DNA of 64,000 bases from Ralstonia soli (GCF_023955655.1 NZ_JAMXHT010000007.1:186001-250000); one strand, 5' to 3'; shown: positions 33,760-43,274, counted from the stretch's first letter. Notes: generated by a model from the letters alone, not told the origin. Made by a program: numbers and translations.

Positions 33760-34368
33760 ATGCCCACACCCGCTGCCTCGCCCGATGCGCCCCATGCTCC
33801 CCATGCTCCCGATAGGCCCGTGCTGATCGCCGATGATCCGGTGCTCGACATGCTGAACACCATGGCCCGCGTCAACGGGCAGATGCTCGACTTCTGGCAG
33901 GCCGATGAGGATGTTTCCGACTGGCTGGTCCACACAGGCTGGCTGTCCGAGCCGCTGGCGGGCCGTTATCCGGTTGGGGCTCTGCTGGCGGTGGCGCGGC
34001 ACCTGCGCGAGGTGATCCGCGTGCTGGTGGAAGCGCGCAAGACCGGGCGCCCCGCAAGCACCGATGCGCTCAACGTGTTTCTGCGGCAGGCGCCGAGCCA
34101 TCCGGTGCTGGTGTGGGAAGGCGGCACGCCGCGCGTGGAGCGCCTGCGCCCGGCGGATTCGGTCGAGCAGTGCCTTGCCCCGTTGGCCGAAGCCGCCGCG
34201 CAACTGCTGGCCGAAGGCGACTTCCAGCGCGTACGCATGTGCGAACACCCCGGGTGCACGCTGTGGTTCCACGATCGTACGAAGTCGCACAGGCGCCGCT
34301 GGTGCAGCATGGCGACCTGCGGCAACCGGCACAAGGTGGCCGAATACCGCAAACGCCAGCAGGGCTGA
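33760..34368 (+). CDS. CGNR zinc-finger (ABATE-type) regulator
   Basis: The product is 202 residues from ATG 33760; TTG-type upstream starts are less likely. The N-terminal half is the ABATE-type stress-related domain (PVLDMLNTMARVNGQMLDFW, then HLREVIRVLVEARKTG). The C-terminal part is a CGNR zinc finger: CEHPGCTLWFHD, KSHRRRWCSMATCGNR and KVAEYRKR, with four cysteines that would bind zinc. Such proteins are predicted DNA-binding regulators. It starts 149 bases from the divergent flavoprotein gene and may control it. Confidence 0.85.
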   Translation: MPTPAASPDAPHAPHAPDRPVLIADDPVLDMLNTMARVNGQMLDFWQADEDVSDWLVHTGWLSEPLAGRYPVGALLAVARHLREVIRVLVEARKTGRPASTDALNVFLRQAPSHPVLVWEGGTPRVERLRPADSVEQCLAPLAEAAAQLLAEGDFQRVRMCEHPGCTLWFHDRTKSHRRRWCSMATCGNRHKVAEYRKRQQG

Positions 34369-34477
34369 CAAATCGTTCCAACGCTGCAACGCCGCGTCGC
34401 TGCCAGGCCCGCTGCGCGCTGGAAGCCTGATTCGTAAGCTGTTCTCCCGAAACATTGCCCCCCTTCAGGAGAACGAC

Positions 34478-35248
34478 ATGCCTCAAACCCCACCCACCCC
34501 CACACGTCTGGCACGCCTGGCAGGCCGCACGGCTATCGTGACCGGCGGCTCTCGCGGCATCGGCGCAGCGGTGGCACACCGCCTGACGGCAGACGGCGCG
34601 CGCGTGGCCGTGGTCTATCGCAGCAACGCAGCCGAAGCAGACGCCGTGGTCAGCGCGATCCGCAGCACTGGCGCAGAAGCGATTGCCGTGCAGGCCGACG
34701 TGAGCGATGCCGCGTCGGTTGACGCCATGGTCACCACTGTGCGCGAGAGCTTCGGCGCCATCGACATCCTCATCAACAATGCGGGCATTCTGGAAAACCA
34801 GCCGGTGGGCAGCATCGACCTCGCATCGTTCGACGCGCAGTTCCGTACCAACGCGTTCTCGACGATTCTCGTGACGCAGGCCGTGCTGCCGCATGTGCCG
34901 GCGCACGGCGGGCATATCGTGAACGTGTCGTCGAGCCTCGTGTACCGGCCGCGCGCCGGGCTGTCGGTCTATGCCGCGAGCAAGGCCGCCGTGAGCGCCC
35001 TCACCCACGCATTTGCGGTGGAACTGGGCCCGCGCAACATCACCGTCAACGCGGTGGCGCCCGCACTCACACGCACCGACATGACCGCACCGATTCCCGA
35101 CGAGGTGAAGGCACGCATGCGTGAATCAACGCCGCTGGGCCGCCTGGCCGAGCCGGAAGACATTGCCGACGCCATCGCTTTCCTGGCCTCGGATGATGCA
35201 CGGTGGATCACAGGCCGAACGTTGATGACAGACGGCGGCTTCATCTAA
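34478..35248 (+). CDS. short-chain dehydrogenase/reductase (SDR, FabG-like)
   Basis: The product is 256 residues from ATG 34478, preceded by AGGAGA. Classical SDR motifs: cofactor loop TGGSRGIG (22-29), NNAG after beta-4, catalytic Ser in VNVSSSL, Tyr and Lys in VYAASK, and PGWI-type end region replaced by AVAPALTRTDM. The Arg after the glycine loop region (VVYRSN) suggests NADP preference. It should reduce or oxidise a carbonyl or alcohol substrate that cannot be named. It is 109 bases after the CGNR gene, possibly regulated by it. Confidence 0.88.
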   Translation: MPQTPPTPTRLARLAGRTAIVTGGSRGIGAAVAHRLTADGARVAVVYRSNAAEADAVVSAIRSTGAEAIAVQADVSDAASVDAMVTTVRESFGAIDILINNAGILENQPVGSIDLASFDAQFRTNAFSTILVTQAVLPHVPAHGGHIVNVSSSLVYRPRAGLSVYAASKAAVSALTHAFAVELGPRNITVNAVAPALTRTDMTAPIPDEVKARMRESTPLGRLAEPEDIADAIAFLASDDARWITGRTLMTDGGFI

Positions 35249-35335
35249 GCCTCCAACCAATCCCTCGACCCTCGCCATGCCGCCCACACCTGCACCCAGA
35301 CGGTGTGGCCGTTGACGTTCCTGCCCTAGATGGCG

Positions 35336-35494
35336 CCTTGGATTTTTGTCGCGGGAAGGAAAAAGGAAGGAGCTTTGTCTGAGCGCAGCGAGTTTGGCTT
35401 CTTCCCCTCCGCGTGACAAAAATCCAAGGGGAAGTCGCCATCGGGCGCGCCTTTCTTTTGCCTACTTTTCTTTGGCAAGACAAAGAAAAGTAGG
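35336..35494. repeat. intergenic repeat with nested inverted repeats
   Basis: The 418-bp gap from 35249 to 35667 lies between convergent genes and holds no gene. CCTTGGATTTTTGTC (35336-35350) is perfectly inverted at 35415-35429 with a 64-base spacer. A second perfect 13-bp inverted repeat, CCTACTTTTCTTT (35461-35473) and AAAGAAAAGTAGG (35482-35494), has an 8-base loop and would make a strong bidirectional hairpin. The interior phrase around 35380-35400 (GAGCGCAGCGAG) resembles intergenic elements known in Burkholderiales. Further along, GGCCGACCC occurs twice (35586-35608), near the chemoreceptor end. Confidence 0.75.
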
Positions 35495-35667
35495 TCGTGC
35501 CCGGCAGGGTACGAAACAGGGATGGACAACCAAGGCCAATCAGCTAAAACCGCGCCCGCAAACACAGACGCGGCACCCTTAAAGCGGGGCCGACCCTAAG
35601 GCCGACCCCGAAGTTTAGCCTCGCGGCAGCCACTTCTCTGCCCGGGCAACCCATCGGAAACCGTGCG

Positions 35668-37214
35668 TTACATCGCCACGCGGAACACCGCCACCGTACG
35701 GCGCAGCTCGTCCGCTTGTTCTTCCAGCGCTTGCGCGGCGGCCGCGGCCTGCTCGACCAGCGCGGCGTTCTGCTGCGTCACGTCGTCCATCTGCGTGACG
35801 GCTTCGTTGATCTGCTCGATGCCGGTGCTCTGCTCGGCCGAGCCCGCGCTGATCTCGCCCATGATGTCGGTCACGCGCTTCACCGCCACCACGATCTCCT
35901 CCATCGTCTTGCCGGCACGTGCCACCAGCGTCGAGCCCGATTCCACCCGCGTGGCCGAATCTTCGATCAACGATTTGATTTCCTTCGCGGCGCCCGCGCT
36001 GCGTTGCGCCAGCGTGCGCACTTCACCGGCTACCACCGCAAAGCCGCGGCCTTGCTCGCCGGCACGCGCAGCTTCCACTGCGGCATTCAACGCGAGGATG
36101 TTGGTCTGGAAGGCGATGCCTTCAATCACAGCGATGATGTCGGTGATCTTGCGCGACGACTCGCTGATCTCGCCCATGGTCGTCACCACGTCCTGCACTA
36201 CGGCACCGCCCTGCACGGCGATCTCGGAAGCGCTCACCGCCAGCGTGCTCGCCTGACGGGCGTTGTCGGCGTTCTGCTTCACGATGCTCGTGAGCTCTTC
36301 CATGCTCGACGCGGTTTCTTCCAGCGAGCTGGCCTGTTCTTCCGTGCGCTGGGAGAGGTTGGTGTTGCCGGCCGCAATCTGCTGCGTGGCCGAGGCGATC
36401 GACTCGCTGCCGCGGCGCACCGTCACCACGGTGTCCTTCAGCTTGTCCTGCATCTGCTGCAGGCCCTCCATCAGCACGCCCATCTCGTCACGCGAGTGGA
36501 TGCGGATGTCGGTTGTCAGGTTGCCGCTGGAGATCTCGCGGAAGTGCACCAGCATGTCGGCCAGCGGACGCGAAATGGCACGCGAGAGCACGAGGTAGCA
36601 ACCAGCGGCCAGCGCGATGCCCACCGCAATCACAACCACAAACGCCCACACCAGGTTGCTGAAGAAGGACTGCGCATTTGCATAGGCCGCGGCAGACACC
36701 TCAGTCTGGATCGCATCAAGCCGCTCCAGCTTCGCCAGGTACGGCGTGGAAAGCGCAAAGAGCTTGTCCATCACCAGGGCCTTGGCGGCCTCGGTGTCGT
36801 GGCGCTTGAAGGCGTCAAAGGTCGGCTCCATGCCGTCCTTCATAAATGCGTCGAGCAAGGTCTTGGCTTCGCCTGCCGTGCGTTCTTCTTCCGAGGTGGC
36901 AAACGGCAGATCGTTGTAGGCCTTCCACGCGGCCAGTGCTTCCTTGTATCGGTCCTGGGCGGCCGTCACCAGCGGGGTGACCTTGGCGTCATCCGTTTCG
37001 TAGATGGCACGATCCAGCGCGGTACGCGCCTGGCCCACACGGGAGATCGCCTGGCCCAGCGCATGCGCCGAAGCCAGTTGATTGCTATACGTTTCCTTGA
37101 GCGCTGCGTTGGAGCGCATGTTGCCGTACAACCCAGCGCGCCAACGCCTGCGAGAAATACAGCCAGAACAAAAAGCACCAGCGCCAGCCGGGCCTTGATG
37201 GAGAGCGTCTTCAT
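35668..37214 (-). pseudogene. methyl-accepting chemotaxis protein, apparent 1-base frameshift near its start
   Basis: The N terminus [20 protein letters not shown], the normal start of a Tar/Tsr-type receptor, begins at ATG 37214 but is in a different frame from the rest. After GVGALG the frame must shift to continue as [19 protein letters not shown]. One extra G in the run at 37132-37134 (CCC on the plus strand) would restore one frame. The remainder is intact: four-helix sensor domain, membrane helix near [22 protein letters not shown], and signalling tip ([20 protein letters not shown]), ending with no CheR-tail pentapeptide. It is either a recent pseudogene, a phase-variable tract, or a sequencing error. 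Confidence 0.8.
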
Positions 37215-37392
37215 ATCTGCCGTGCACTACATGTGGGAAAACTTTACCGTGTACGCCTGGTGGCACCGGTATGCACGAAAGTAACGACAGATTCATAACG
37301 TTCTTTAATCACTGTAAGACGCTGTCACAACTCCACGGACGTATCACTGCGATGCAAAGCTTTGCATCGCGCACCCCAAACTCAACTGCAGC

Positions 37393-37890
37393 TCAGAGCT
37401 GCGTCCATGTCATCAATGCGTTGGCCAAGGGCACACCGCGCACCGTCACCGTCTGCCGCGCTGTCACGGCAAACCCGTTGCGCGCGAAGAAGGGTTCGGC
37501 ACTCAAGCTCACGTGGGCCTGCACGCGCCCCAAGCCACGTTGCTTGGCCAGCGCAAGAATGTGATGCATCAGTTGTTGCCCGATGCCCTGCCGCGCATGA
37601 GCGGCGGATACGAAAAAGTGATCGATATACCCGTTCGCCTGCAGATCGGCATAGGCCACGGGTTGCCCGTCGATTTCCACCACACAGGGCTGGATGCGGC
37701 GGATGCGGTCATTCCACTGCGCGGCATCGTAGTCGGTGGGGGCCCAGGCTTCGAGTTGCTCGGGGCGATAGTGGCTGGCAGCCAGTCCATGCACGGCAGT
37801 GTGGAAGATGGCGTGCAGGCGTGACTCATCACCGGCCCGGAAGAGGCGGATCACCACAGGTTGGTGTTGCAGTGGCGCGTTCATGATCAT
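37393..37890 (-). CDS. GNAT-family acetyltransferase
   Basis: The product is 165 residues. Acetyl-CoA loop: VSAAHARQGIGQQLMHHILA, and the final strand with LSAEPFFARNGF. Start ATG 37890 overlaps the stop of the phosphoesterase gene (ATGA at 37887-37890), so translation is probably coupled; ATG 37884 is possible. The substrate is not known; the ADLQANGYIDHFFVS segment is typical of small-molecule amine acetyltransferases such as ElaA/YhbS-like proteins. Confidence 0.82.
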   Translation of the reverse strand: MIMNAPLQHQPVVIRLFRAGDESRLHAIFHTAVHGLAASHYRPEQLEAWAPTDYDAAQWNDRIRRIQPCVVEIDGQPVAYADLQANGYIDHFFVSAAHARQGIGQQLMHHILALAKQRGLGRVQAHVSLSAEPFFARNGFAVTARQTVTVRGVPLANALMTWTQL

Positions 37891-39293
37891 TGCCCGGCGT
37901 ACGGCAAATCCATCGACGCTAGCACGTCTTTGATGTGCTGCGCCGCCTGCTGGGCATTCTGCGCGGCAGGCACGGGCGGCTGTTGATCGGTCGACAGGTT
38001 GCGCACGTGGTCGTCAATGCTGATGCCAGTGCCCAGCGGCGCGAGCATCGTCGCCGATTCATGCATGGCCCACTGGAAGTCATTGAGCGGTGCGTTGCGC
38101 GCGGCCTGCAGGCCGGCCGGGTCCGCCGCCATGGTGCGGGCGACGACGGGGTCGCGATTGTCGTCTGGCGCAGCCAAGGCGAGCACCTGGGCCAGATCGG
38201 GCGCGCTGGCATCGCGCGCGGTGAGCGGTGTCTGGATGTTGTAGCGCACGCGCAGCGTCTTGATGATGGCGGTGTGGTCATACGGTTGCGCCACGGTCGA
38301 GCGAAAGATCGTGCCCTTGGGAATCCATGGCGACACCACCACCGTCGGCACACGCACGCCCAGTCGATCAAACGCAAAGAGCTGCCCGGGCTGCGGCGGG
38401 CTGGGCGGCACGGCTGCGGGCGGCGGCACATGGTCGAAACAGCCGCCGTGCTCGTCGAAGGTGATGACGAGCATTGTCTGGTGCCATTGCGGTGAATTGC
38501 GCAGCGCGTTGTACACCCGCGCGACCAGCGCATCCCCGTAGCCGATGTCGTGCGGCGGGTGCATATCGTTGGGCCAGTCGATGTCGGCAAAGTAGCGCGG
38601 CTCGATGAAGCTGTACGCGGGCAGCTTGCCGCTGGCGGCGTCGGCCAGGAAATCGTCGAACAGGTGGAAGTGATCCAGATGCAGCCACAGCCGCGTGAGC
38701 GTGAGCGCCTGCGCGAAGTCGTGGTAGTAGACGGCCCAGTCGCGAGGGGCCACGTCGTCAAGCACGTTGAACAGCGTGGGCATCAGGTATGGAAAGTGCA
38801 CCGGCGAATTGTTCGGATAGCCATGCGCGGTACCGGTGTGCACGAAGAAGCGATTGGGCCACGTCTGGCATGGCGCAGAGGCAAACCATGCATCGCACAC
38901 GGCGTAGTTGCGCGCCAGCGTGCTGAGCGCCGGCACCTGGTCCGACGTGAAGAAATGCATGATGTCGCGCGGGTCGCCACCGTTCTTCGCGTAGTTGGTG
39001 GTGAAACCCTGCATGGTGGGCGTCTGCCCCAGCGGCATCTGCTGGCCGAAGAGTTGCTGGTTGATGTCGGTGAAGAGCTCGCCCGGGTCGGGGTTGGGCA
39101 GCGTCATCACGTTGGCCGGCGCAGGGGTGGTCCACACGCGGATGGGTGTACCGCTGCCGTCGGGGTTGGTTTCGGTGCCCGAGAGGCCGTCGAACTCGGC
39201 GCTCTTGGAATACAGCGTGCCGAACAGGTTGTCGAATGACCGGTTCTCCAGCATCAGCACGACCACGTGCTGGATTGCGCCCAAGCCTGCCAT
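37887..39293 (-). CDS. phosphoesterase family protein (phospholipase C / acid phosphatase-like)
   Basis: The product is 468 residues from ATG 39293, which has GAGGGGG upstream. It matches the alkaline-phosphatase-like phosphoesterase family of AcpA and bacterial phospholipases C: metal site Glu-Asn in VLMLENRSFDNLFG, a long central region, TFDEHGGCFDHVPPP with metal-binding Asp, Glu and His, and PYDHTAIIKTL near the end. Members cleave phosphate esters. No signal peptide is apparent, unlike most secreted members, so it may stay in the cytoplasm or use an unusual route. Coupled to the GNAT gene after it. Confidence 0.85.
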   Translation of the reverse strand: MAGLGAIQHVVVLMLENRSFDNLFGTLYSKSAEFDGLSGTETNPDGSGTPIRVWTTPAPANVMTLPNPDPGELFTDINQQLFGQQMPLGQTPTMQGFTTNYAKNGGDPRDIMHFFTSDQVPALSTLARNYAVCDAWFASAPCQTWPNRFFVHTGTAHGYPNNSPVHFPYLMPTLFNVLDDVAPRDWAVYYHDFAQALTLTRLWLHLDHFHLFDDFLADAASGKLPAYSFIEPRYFADIDWPNDMHPPHDIGYGDALVARVYNALRNSPQWHQTMLVITFDEHGGCFDHVPPPAAVPPSPPQPGQLFAFDRLGVRVPTVVVSPWIPKGTIFRSTVAQPYDHTAIIKTLRVRYNIQTPLTARDASAPDLAQVLALAAPDDNRDPVVARTMAADPAGLQAARNAPLNDFQWAMHESATMLAPLGTGISIDDHVRNLSTDQQPPVPAAQNAQQAAQHIKDVLASMDLPYAGQ

Positions 39294-39581
39294 GGTGGCC
39301 CCCTCGTTTCTGGTTGTGCCGGTCACTATAGGAAGAAACGAAAGGGATTGGCGCCGCGCAGCCCTTGGACGCCGATCAACGTACCGCCGGCAGCACTCGC
39401 CACGCAATCAACGCGCTGCTGGTGGTGGACCGGTCAGCCGCCGCAATCAGTGCGGCGCTTGGGCCGCTTGGGCCGCTCAGACCGCTCGGGACACGCGCGC
39501 CGGGTTGCGCAGCGCCCGTCGCGACCGCAAATCCGTTACCCTGACGCGCTCGAAATCTGCACCGTTTTTGCATCCGCACCG
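39294..39581. other. 288-bp gap between divergent genes
   Basis: This is the control region between the phosphoesterase (minus) and the GST-like gene (plus). It has a repeated GGGCCGCTTGGGCCGCT tract around 39460-39478 and no convincing -10/-35 pair that I can point to. No gene or RNA is visible. Confidence 0.4.
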
Positions 39582-40247
39582 ATGTCCACTGACCACGCCC
39601 TGCCGCTGCTCTACAGCTACCGCCGCTGCCCTTACGCCATGCGTGCCCGCCTGGCGATGCTGCAAGCCAACCGCCGCTTCCGGACTTTCGAGATCGTCAT
39701 GCGCGACAAGCCGGCCGAGTTGCTGGCGCTATCCCCCAAGGGCACCGTGCCGGTGCTGCACCTGCCCGATGGCGCGGTGCTGGAGGAAAGCCTGGACATC
39801 ATGCGCTGGGCGTTCGCCCCGTCAGACGCCGAAGGCTGGTGGCGCCTCGCCCAGACCGACGACAACCTCGCCCTGCTGCGCACCAACGACGGCGAGTTCA
39901 AGCGCCTGCTCGATCGCTACAAATACCCCGACCGTTACCCGGACGAAACCGCGCCGCGCGAGACGGCGCGCGCACAGGCGGTGGAGACCTTGCTGCTCCC
40001 GCTGGAATCACGCCTGCGGGATCAGCGCTATCTTGGCGGCTCAACGCCATGCGGGACCGACCTGGCGATCTTCCCGTTCGTGCGGCAGTTTGCTGCGGTC
40101 GAGCCAGCATGGTTTGCCAGCCAGCCGCTGCCCGCCGTGCAAGCCTGGCTGGCCGGGTGGCTCGGCAGTCGGCTGTTCGAGGTCTGCATGACGAAGCAGC
40201 CCGTGCAGGCCGTTGCCGTGTTTCCTGCGTATCAGCATTCCACCTGA
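39582..40247 (+). CDS. glutathione S-transferase-like protein
   Basis: The product is 221 residues from ATG 39582. N-terminal thioredoxin-like domain with YSYRRCPYAMRARLAM, where the Cys is in the glutaredoxin/GST active-site position, then GTVPVLHLPDGAVLEESLDIMRW, the cis-Pro and glutathione-binding segment. The C-terminal half is all helical (FVRQFAAVEPAWF, LSGWLGSRLF-like end). Omega-type GSTs and YibF-like proteins use such a Cys for thiol transfer. Cell role is not known. It precedes the methyltransferase by 22 bases, so they are cotranscribed. Confidence 0.82.
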   Translation: MSTDHALPLLYSYRRCPYAMRARLAMLQANRRFRTFEIVMRDKPAELLALSPKGTVPVLHLPDGAVLEESLDIMRWAFAPSDAEGWWRLAQTDDNLALLRTNDGEFKRLLDRYKYPDRYPDETAPRETARAQAVETLLLPLESRLRDQRYLGGSTPCGTDLAIFPFVRQFAAVEPAWFASQPLPAVQAWLAGWLGSRLFEVCMTKQPVQAVAVFPAYQHST

Positions 40248-40269
40248 CGTTGATGGAGGTGTGTCCACG

Positions 40270-41130
40270 ATGAGCGAACCACAGACCGCAGCCCCCGACA
40301 GCACCGCCGCACGCGTCGCATTGTGGCGCGCCTTGCACGTGCAAGTGGATGCGCCGCCGCACGTGCTGGAAGACGAGGTGGGCCTGAAGCTGCTCGCGCC
40401 CGAACCCGGCTGGCAAGCGCGCGGCGACATGGACGCGCAATTCACCCGGCCGTTTCGCGCGTCCATCGTGGCGCGCGCTCGCTTTATCGAAGACCTCGTC
40501 ATCGAGCAGGCCGCCCGGGGGCTCGCTCAGTACGTGATCCTGGGTGCGGGGCTGGACAGCTTTGCGCAGCGCCGGCCGGACGTGGCATCGCGCATGACGG
40601 TGTTTGAAGTGGATCCGCCCGGGCCGCAGGCCTGGAAGCGCCAGCGCCTGGTGGAACTGGGTGTCGGCATCCCCGATTGGCTGCGTTTCGTGCCGGTGGA
40701 TTTCGAGGCGCGCGCGTCCTGGCAGGATGCGCTGGTTGCGGCGGGTTTTGATGTGCGCAAGCCGGCCATCGTCGTATCTACGGGCGTGAGCATGTATCTG
40801 ACCAAGGAAGCCAACGCCGCCACACTGCGGCAGGTCGCGTCCCTCGCGCCAGGCTCGATGCTGGCCATGACGTTTCTACTGCCGCTGGAGATGGCGGACC
40901 CCGATGTGCGCCCCGGCCTGGAGATGGCCGAGAAAGGCGCGCGTGCCAGCGGCACGCCGTTCATCAGTTTCTTCACGCCGGCCGAGATGCTTGCACTGGC
41001 ACGAGAAAACGGCTTTCGCGATGCGCAGCACATCTCGGCAGATGCGTTGACTGCGCGCTACTTTGCCGGCCGTGCCGATGGCCTGCGGCCGCCACGCAAT
41101 GCCGAAGAACTGTTGATCGCCACCGTCTAG
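40270..41130 (+). CDS. SAM-dependent methyltransferase (TIGR00027/PPM type)
   Basis: The product is 286 residues from ATG 40270, preceded by GGAGGTG. The motif I glycine loop is YVILGAGLDSFAQRRP, followed by acidic FEVDPPGPQAWKRQRL, then VSTGVSMYLTKEANAATL and EMLALARENGFRDAQ. These fit the leucine-carboxyl-methyltransferase-like family, common in actinobacteria and betaproteobacteria, that methylates carboxylates or related groups of small molecules. Substrate unknown. It shares a transcript with the GST-like gene. Confidence 0.86.
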   Translation: MSEPQTAAPDSTAARVALWRALHVQVDAPPHVLEDEVGLKLLAPEPGWQARGDMDAQFTRPFRASIVARARFIEDLVIEQAARGLAQYVILGAGLDSFAQRRPDVASRMTVFEVDPPGPQAWKRQRLVELGVGIPDWLRFVPVDFEARASWQDALVAAGFDVRKPAIVVSTGVSMYLTKEANAATLRQVASLAPGSMLAMTFLLPLEMADPDVRPGLEMAEKGARASGTPFISFFTPAEMLALARENGFRDAQHISADALTARYFAGRADGLRPPRNAEELLIATV

Positions 41131-41164
41131 CCGCCCAGGTTCGCGTTACTCACCTGCTGCTCAC

Positions 41165-41497
41165 CTATCGCTCACGAACGGGCCCCGGCAGCGCCTTCAG
41201 GCCGATCCACAGCACGCCGATGACCACGTTGACGGGCACGCTCAGCGCGCTTGGCACATAGAAGAGCACGGACAGGCCGGGCGTCTTGAGCCCGAGTTCC
41301 AGCGCGCCGCCCAGCGCGTAGCAGAACAGCCCGCACCAGAGCCAGCGCCGCATGTAGGCCAGCAGCCAGTGTGCATGCGCCTGGTTGAAACGCCACGCGG
41401 CCGAACGCTCGAACAGGTTGCCGCGGCTGGCATCCTTGAACAGCCAGCCGAAGAAAAAGTAGCGGTACAGCAGGGTGCGAAACGCGAGCTCTTGCAT
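41165..41497 (-). CDS. small membrane protein, unknown function
   Basis: The product is 110 residues from ATG 41497 (AAGGAG five bases upstream); GTG 41503 is an alternative. It has a basic aromatic N-terminal region (LLYRYFFFGWLFKDASRGN), then two hydrophobic helices (WLWCGLFCYALGGALELGL; LSVLFYVPSALSVPVNVVIGVLWIGL, quoted in part: LSVPVNVVIGVLWIGL). It is probably an inner-membrane protein with two helices. I do not recognise a family. It ends close to the methyltransferase stop, so the two are convergent. Confidence 0.6.
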   Translation of the reverse strand: MQELAFRTLLYRYFFFGWLFKDASRGNLFERSAAWRFNQAHAHWLLAYMRRWLWCGLFCYALGGALELGLKTPGLSVLFYVPSALSVPVNVVIGVLWIGLKALPGPVRER

Positions 41498-41614
41498 GAT
41501 CACTCCTTCAGCCCACGGCCTCAGGCAAGCAAGTTTGGCTCCAAATTCCCCCGCGCGCCACGCCCTTCCATACTGAGTCGACGATGACGCACACAGGCGT
41601 GCATCATCCCCCGG

Positions 41615-41980
41615 TCAACTGGCCAGCTTCTTGAATGTTTCGAGCACCGCATCGCCCTTGAACGGCTTGACGATCCAGCCCTTCACGCCGGCGGCCTTGC
41701 CGCGGTCTTTCATGGCGGGGCTGCTTTCGGTGGTGAGCATGATGACGTTGACCGTTTTGTTGCCCAGTTCGCCGCGCACCTTCTCGACCATGGTCAAGCC
41801 GTCCATGTTGGGCATGTTCACGTCGCTGATGACGAGCTTCACACCGGGGTTGGCCTTGATCTTGGCCAGGCCGTCCTTGCCGTCTACAGCGGTGTCCACG
41901 GCCAAGCCGTGCTTCTTCAGAAAGCCCGCCACTTCGTCGCGCACGGTGCTCGAATCGTCGACAACCAGAATCTTGCTCAT
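41615..41980 (-). CDS. CheY-like single-domain response regulator
   Basis: The product is 121 residues from ATG 41980 (GAGGAAC upstream). Only a receiver domain is present: acidic pair in LVVDDSST, phosphorylated Asp53 in LVISDVNMPNMDG, Thr in VIMLTTESS and Lys in WIVKPFKGD. It has the CheY layout and should be phosphorylated by the CheA-like kinase at 43271, and perhaps dephosphorylated by the CheX-like protein just upstream. Its output partner is unknown; it lacks a DNA-binding domain. Last gene of the four-gene chemosensory-like operon. Confidence 0.9.
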   Translation of the reverse strand: MSKILVVDDSSTVRDEVAGFLKKHGLAVDTAVDGKDGLAKIKANPGVKLVISDVNMPNMDGLTMVEKVRGELGNKTVNVIMLTTESSPAMKDRGKAAGVKGWIVKPFKGDAVLETFKKLAS

Positions 41981-42009
41981 GAATCGTTCCTCGTTCTCAA
42001 ACTGCTGAA

Positions 42010-42543
42010 TCAAAACAGTTCCAGCTCGCCGCTGGATTCCACCTCGTCGCGCACGTCGGCCACGAAGTCCAGCGGTGCATGGGTGCAGACACACACCGTG
42101 GCGGCCACCCGCACCGCTTCATTGATCGTCACGGCATAGGCAGCGACGTATGCCGGCTTCAACACATCGAGATACGGCAGGCAGCGTGCGCTCACCACAT
42201 AGGGCGTCGACATGCCCAGGTCGGGAAACACCTGCAGCAGCTCCTGGTTCAGCGCACCGCAGCACAGGTTGCCGATTTCCAGGCGGGCCTCTTCAAACGA
42301 GCGCCCCGTACCTTCACCGGTGAAGTACGTGCGCGTGGCCTCGGATTCATCAAAGCGCAGCACCAGCAACAGGCGGAAGGCGATGGACGAGATGGTCAGG
42401 ATCAAGGCCTGCTCGCCGCCCATGCCATCGCCCTCGGTGGCGGTGGTGATATGGCACGTGTCTTCCGTCTGCCGCACCAGCCGGGTGCGCGCGGCCTTGC
42501 GGAAGATGCGGTCGAAACTCTCTTGCGCGTTACTGCTGATCAC
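42010..42543 (-). CDS. CheX-like chemotaxis phosphatase
   Basis: The product is 177 residues from GTG 42543 with GGCGGG six bases upstream. The central helix holds the family motif E-x-x-N (Glu89 and Asn92) in RLEIGNLCCGALNQELLQV, matching the CheX/CheC/FliY family that removes phosphate from CheY-P. The second E-x-x-N copy found in CheC proteins is absent, as in CheX. A pair of cysteines in NLCCGAL is unusual. It sits between the MCP-like gene and the CheY gene, which fits a phosphatase that resets this small pathway. Confidence 0.75.
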   Translation of the reverse strand: MISSNAQESFDRIFRKAARTRLVRQTEDTCHITTATEGDGMGGEQALILTISSIAFRLLLVLRFDESEATRTYFTGEGTGRSFEEARLEIGNLCCGALNQELLQVFPDLGMSTPYVVSARCLPYLDVLKPAYVAAYAVTINEAVRVAATVCVCTHAPLDFVADVRDEVESSGELELF

Positions 42544-42554
42544 GACGTACCCGC

Positions 42555-43274
42555 CTAGTGAAGCTGTGATTGAAACTGGCTGGCGAGCGCCTCGACACTC
42601 GACAGCGACGCCGTGATCATCTTGCCGCCTGCCTGGATGTCCTGGAACGTGGCGGTGGTGGTCAGATCATTCAGGTGCAGGCTGTTGCGGTAGCTCTTCG
42701 ACAGCTCTTCCGAACGCGCCGCCAGTGAACGCACCTCGCTGGCCACCACGGCAAAGCCACGGCCTGCCGTGCCCGCGCGCGCCGCCTCGATGGACGCATT
42801 GAGCGAGACGATCACCACGTGCCGCACGATCGACTGCAGCTCCTGGTTCTTGGCATGCATGTCGTGGTTCTGCTCCATGAGCGAGATCATCTGCTCGTGC
42901 CAGCGCTCGAACGTGAGCGCGAGGCCACGCAGGCGTGCTGCCTCTTCGGTGATCTGCCGTGCGCGGTCGGCCCATTGCTCCTTGGCCTGCATGGCGGATT
43001 GCAACTCCGTGCGCAATTGCTCGATCACTTCCAGCTGATCGGCAGAGGCGTCGCGCATTTGCGCGACCGTGGTCTCCAGCGCCGCCACCTCTTGCGCGCC
43101 CGTTTCGACCAGCGCGGCCTGCCTTGCCAGATCAGCCGACAGGGCAGCGATGCGGTGATCGGCGTCACCCAACGCATGCGCCGCGACCTTCAACCTGCGC
43201 TGCTGAATCCCCCACACCAGCACGCCCACCACCAACCCGCCGGCAAGGGCGGCCAGAACAATCGAACCCATCAC
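42555..43274 (-). CDS. short membrane MCP-like protein with truncated signalling tip
   Basis: The product is 239 residues; GTG 43274 or ATG 43271 both overlap the stop of the kinase gene. One N-terminal membrane helix ([20 protein letters not shown]) is followed by a coiled-coil of about 100 residues and then only the tip helix of a chemoreceptor: [31 protein letters not shown] (quoted in part: [20 protein letters not shown]). There is no sensor domain and no second arm of full length. It may act as a coupling or scaffold partner for the receptor-kinase encoded before it. That role is an inference. Confidence 0.75.
   Translation of the reverse strand: MMGSIVLAALAGGLVVGVLVWGIQQRRLKVAAHALGDADHRIAALSADLARQAALVETGAQEVAALETTVAQMRDASADQLEVIEQLRTELQSAMQAKEQWADRARQITEEAARLRGLALTFERWHEQMISLMEQNHDMHAKNQELQSIVRHVVIVSLNASIEAARAGTAGRGFAVVASEVRSLAARSEELSKSYRNSLHLNDLTTTATFQDIQAGGKMITASLSSVEALASQFQSQLH

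Noticed and set aside
37239..37246. TAAAGTTT on the minus strand, a perfect sigma-28 -35 element before the chemoreceptor
   Set aside because: No GCCGATAA-like -10 lies 11 bases downstream, so I do not call a promoter.
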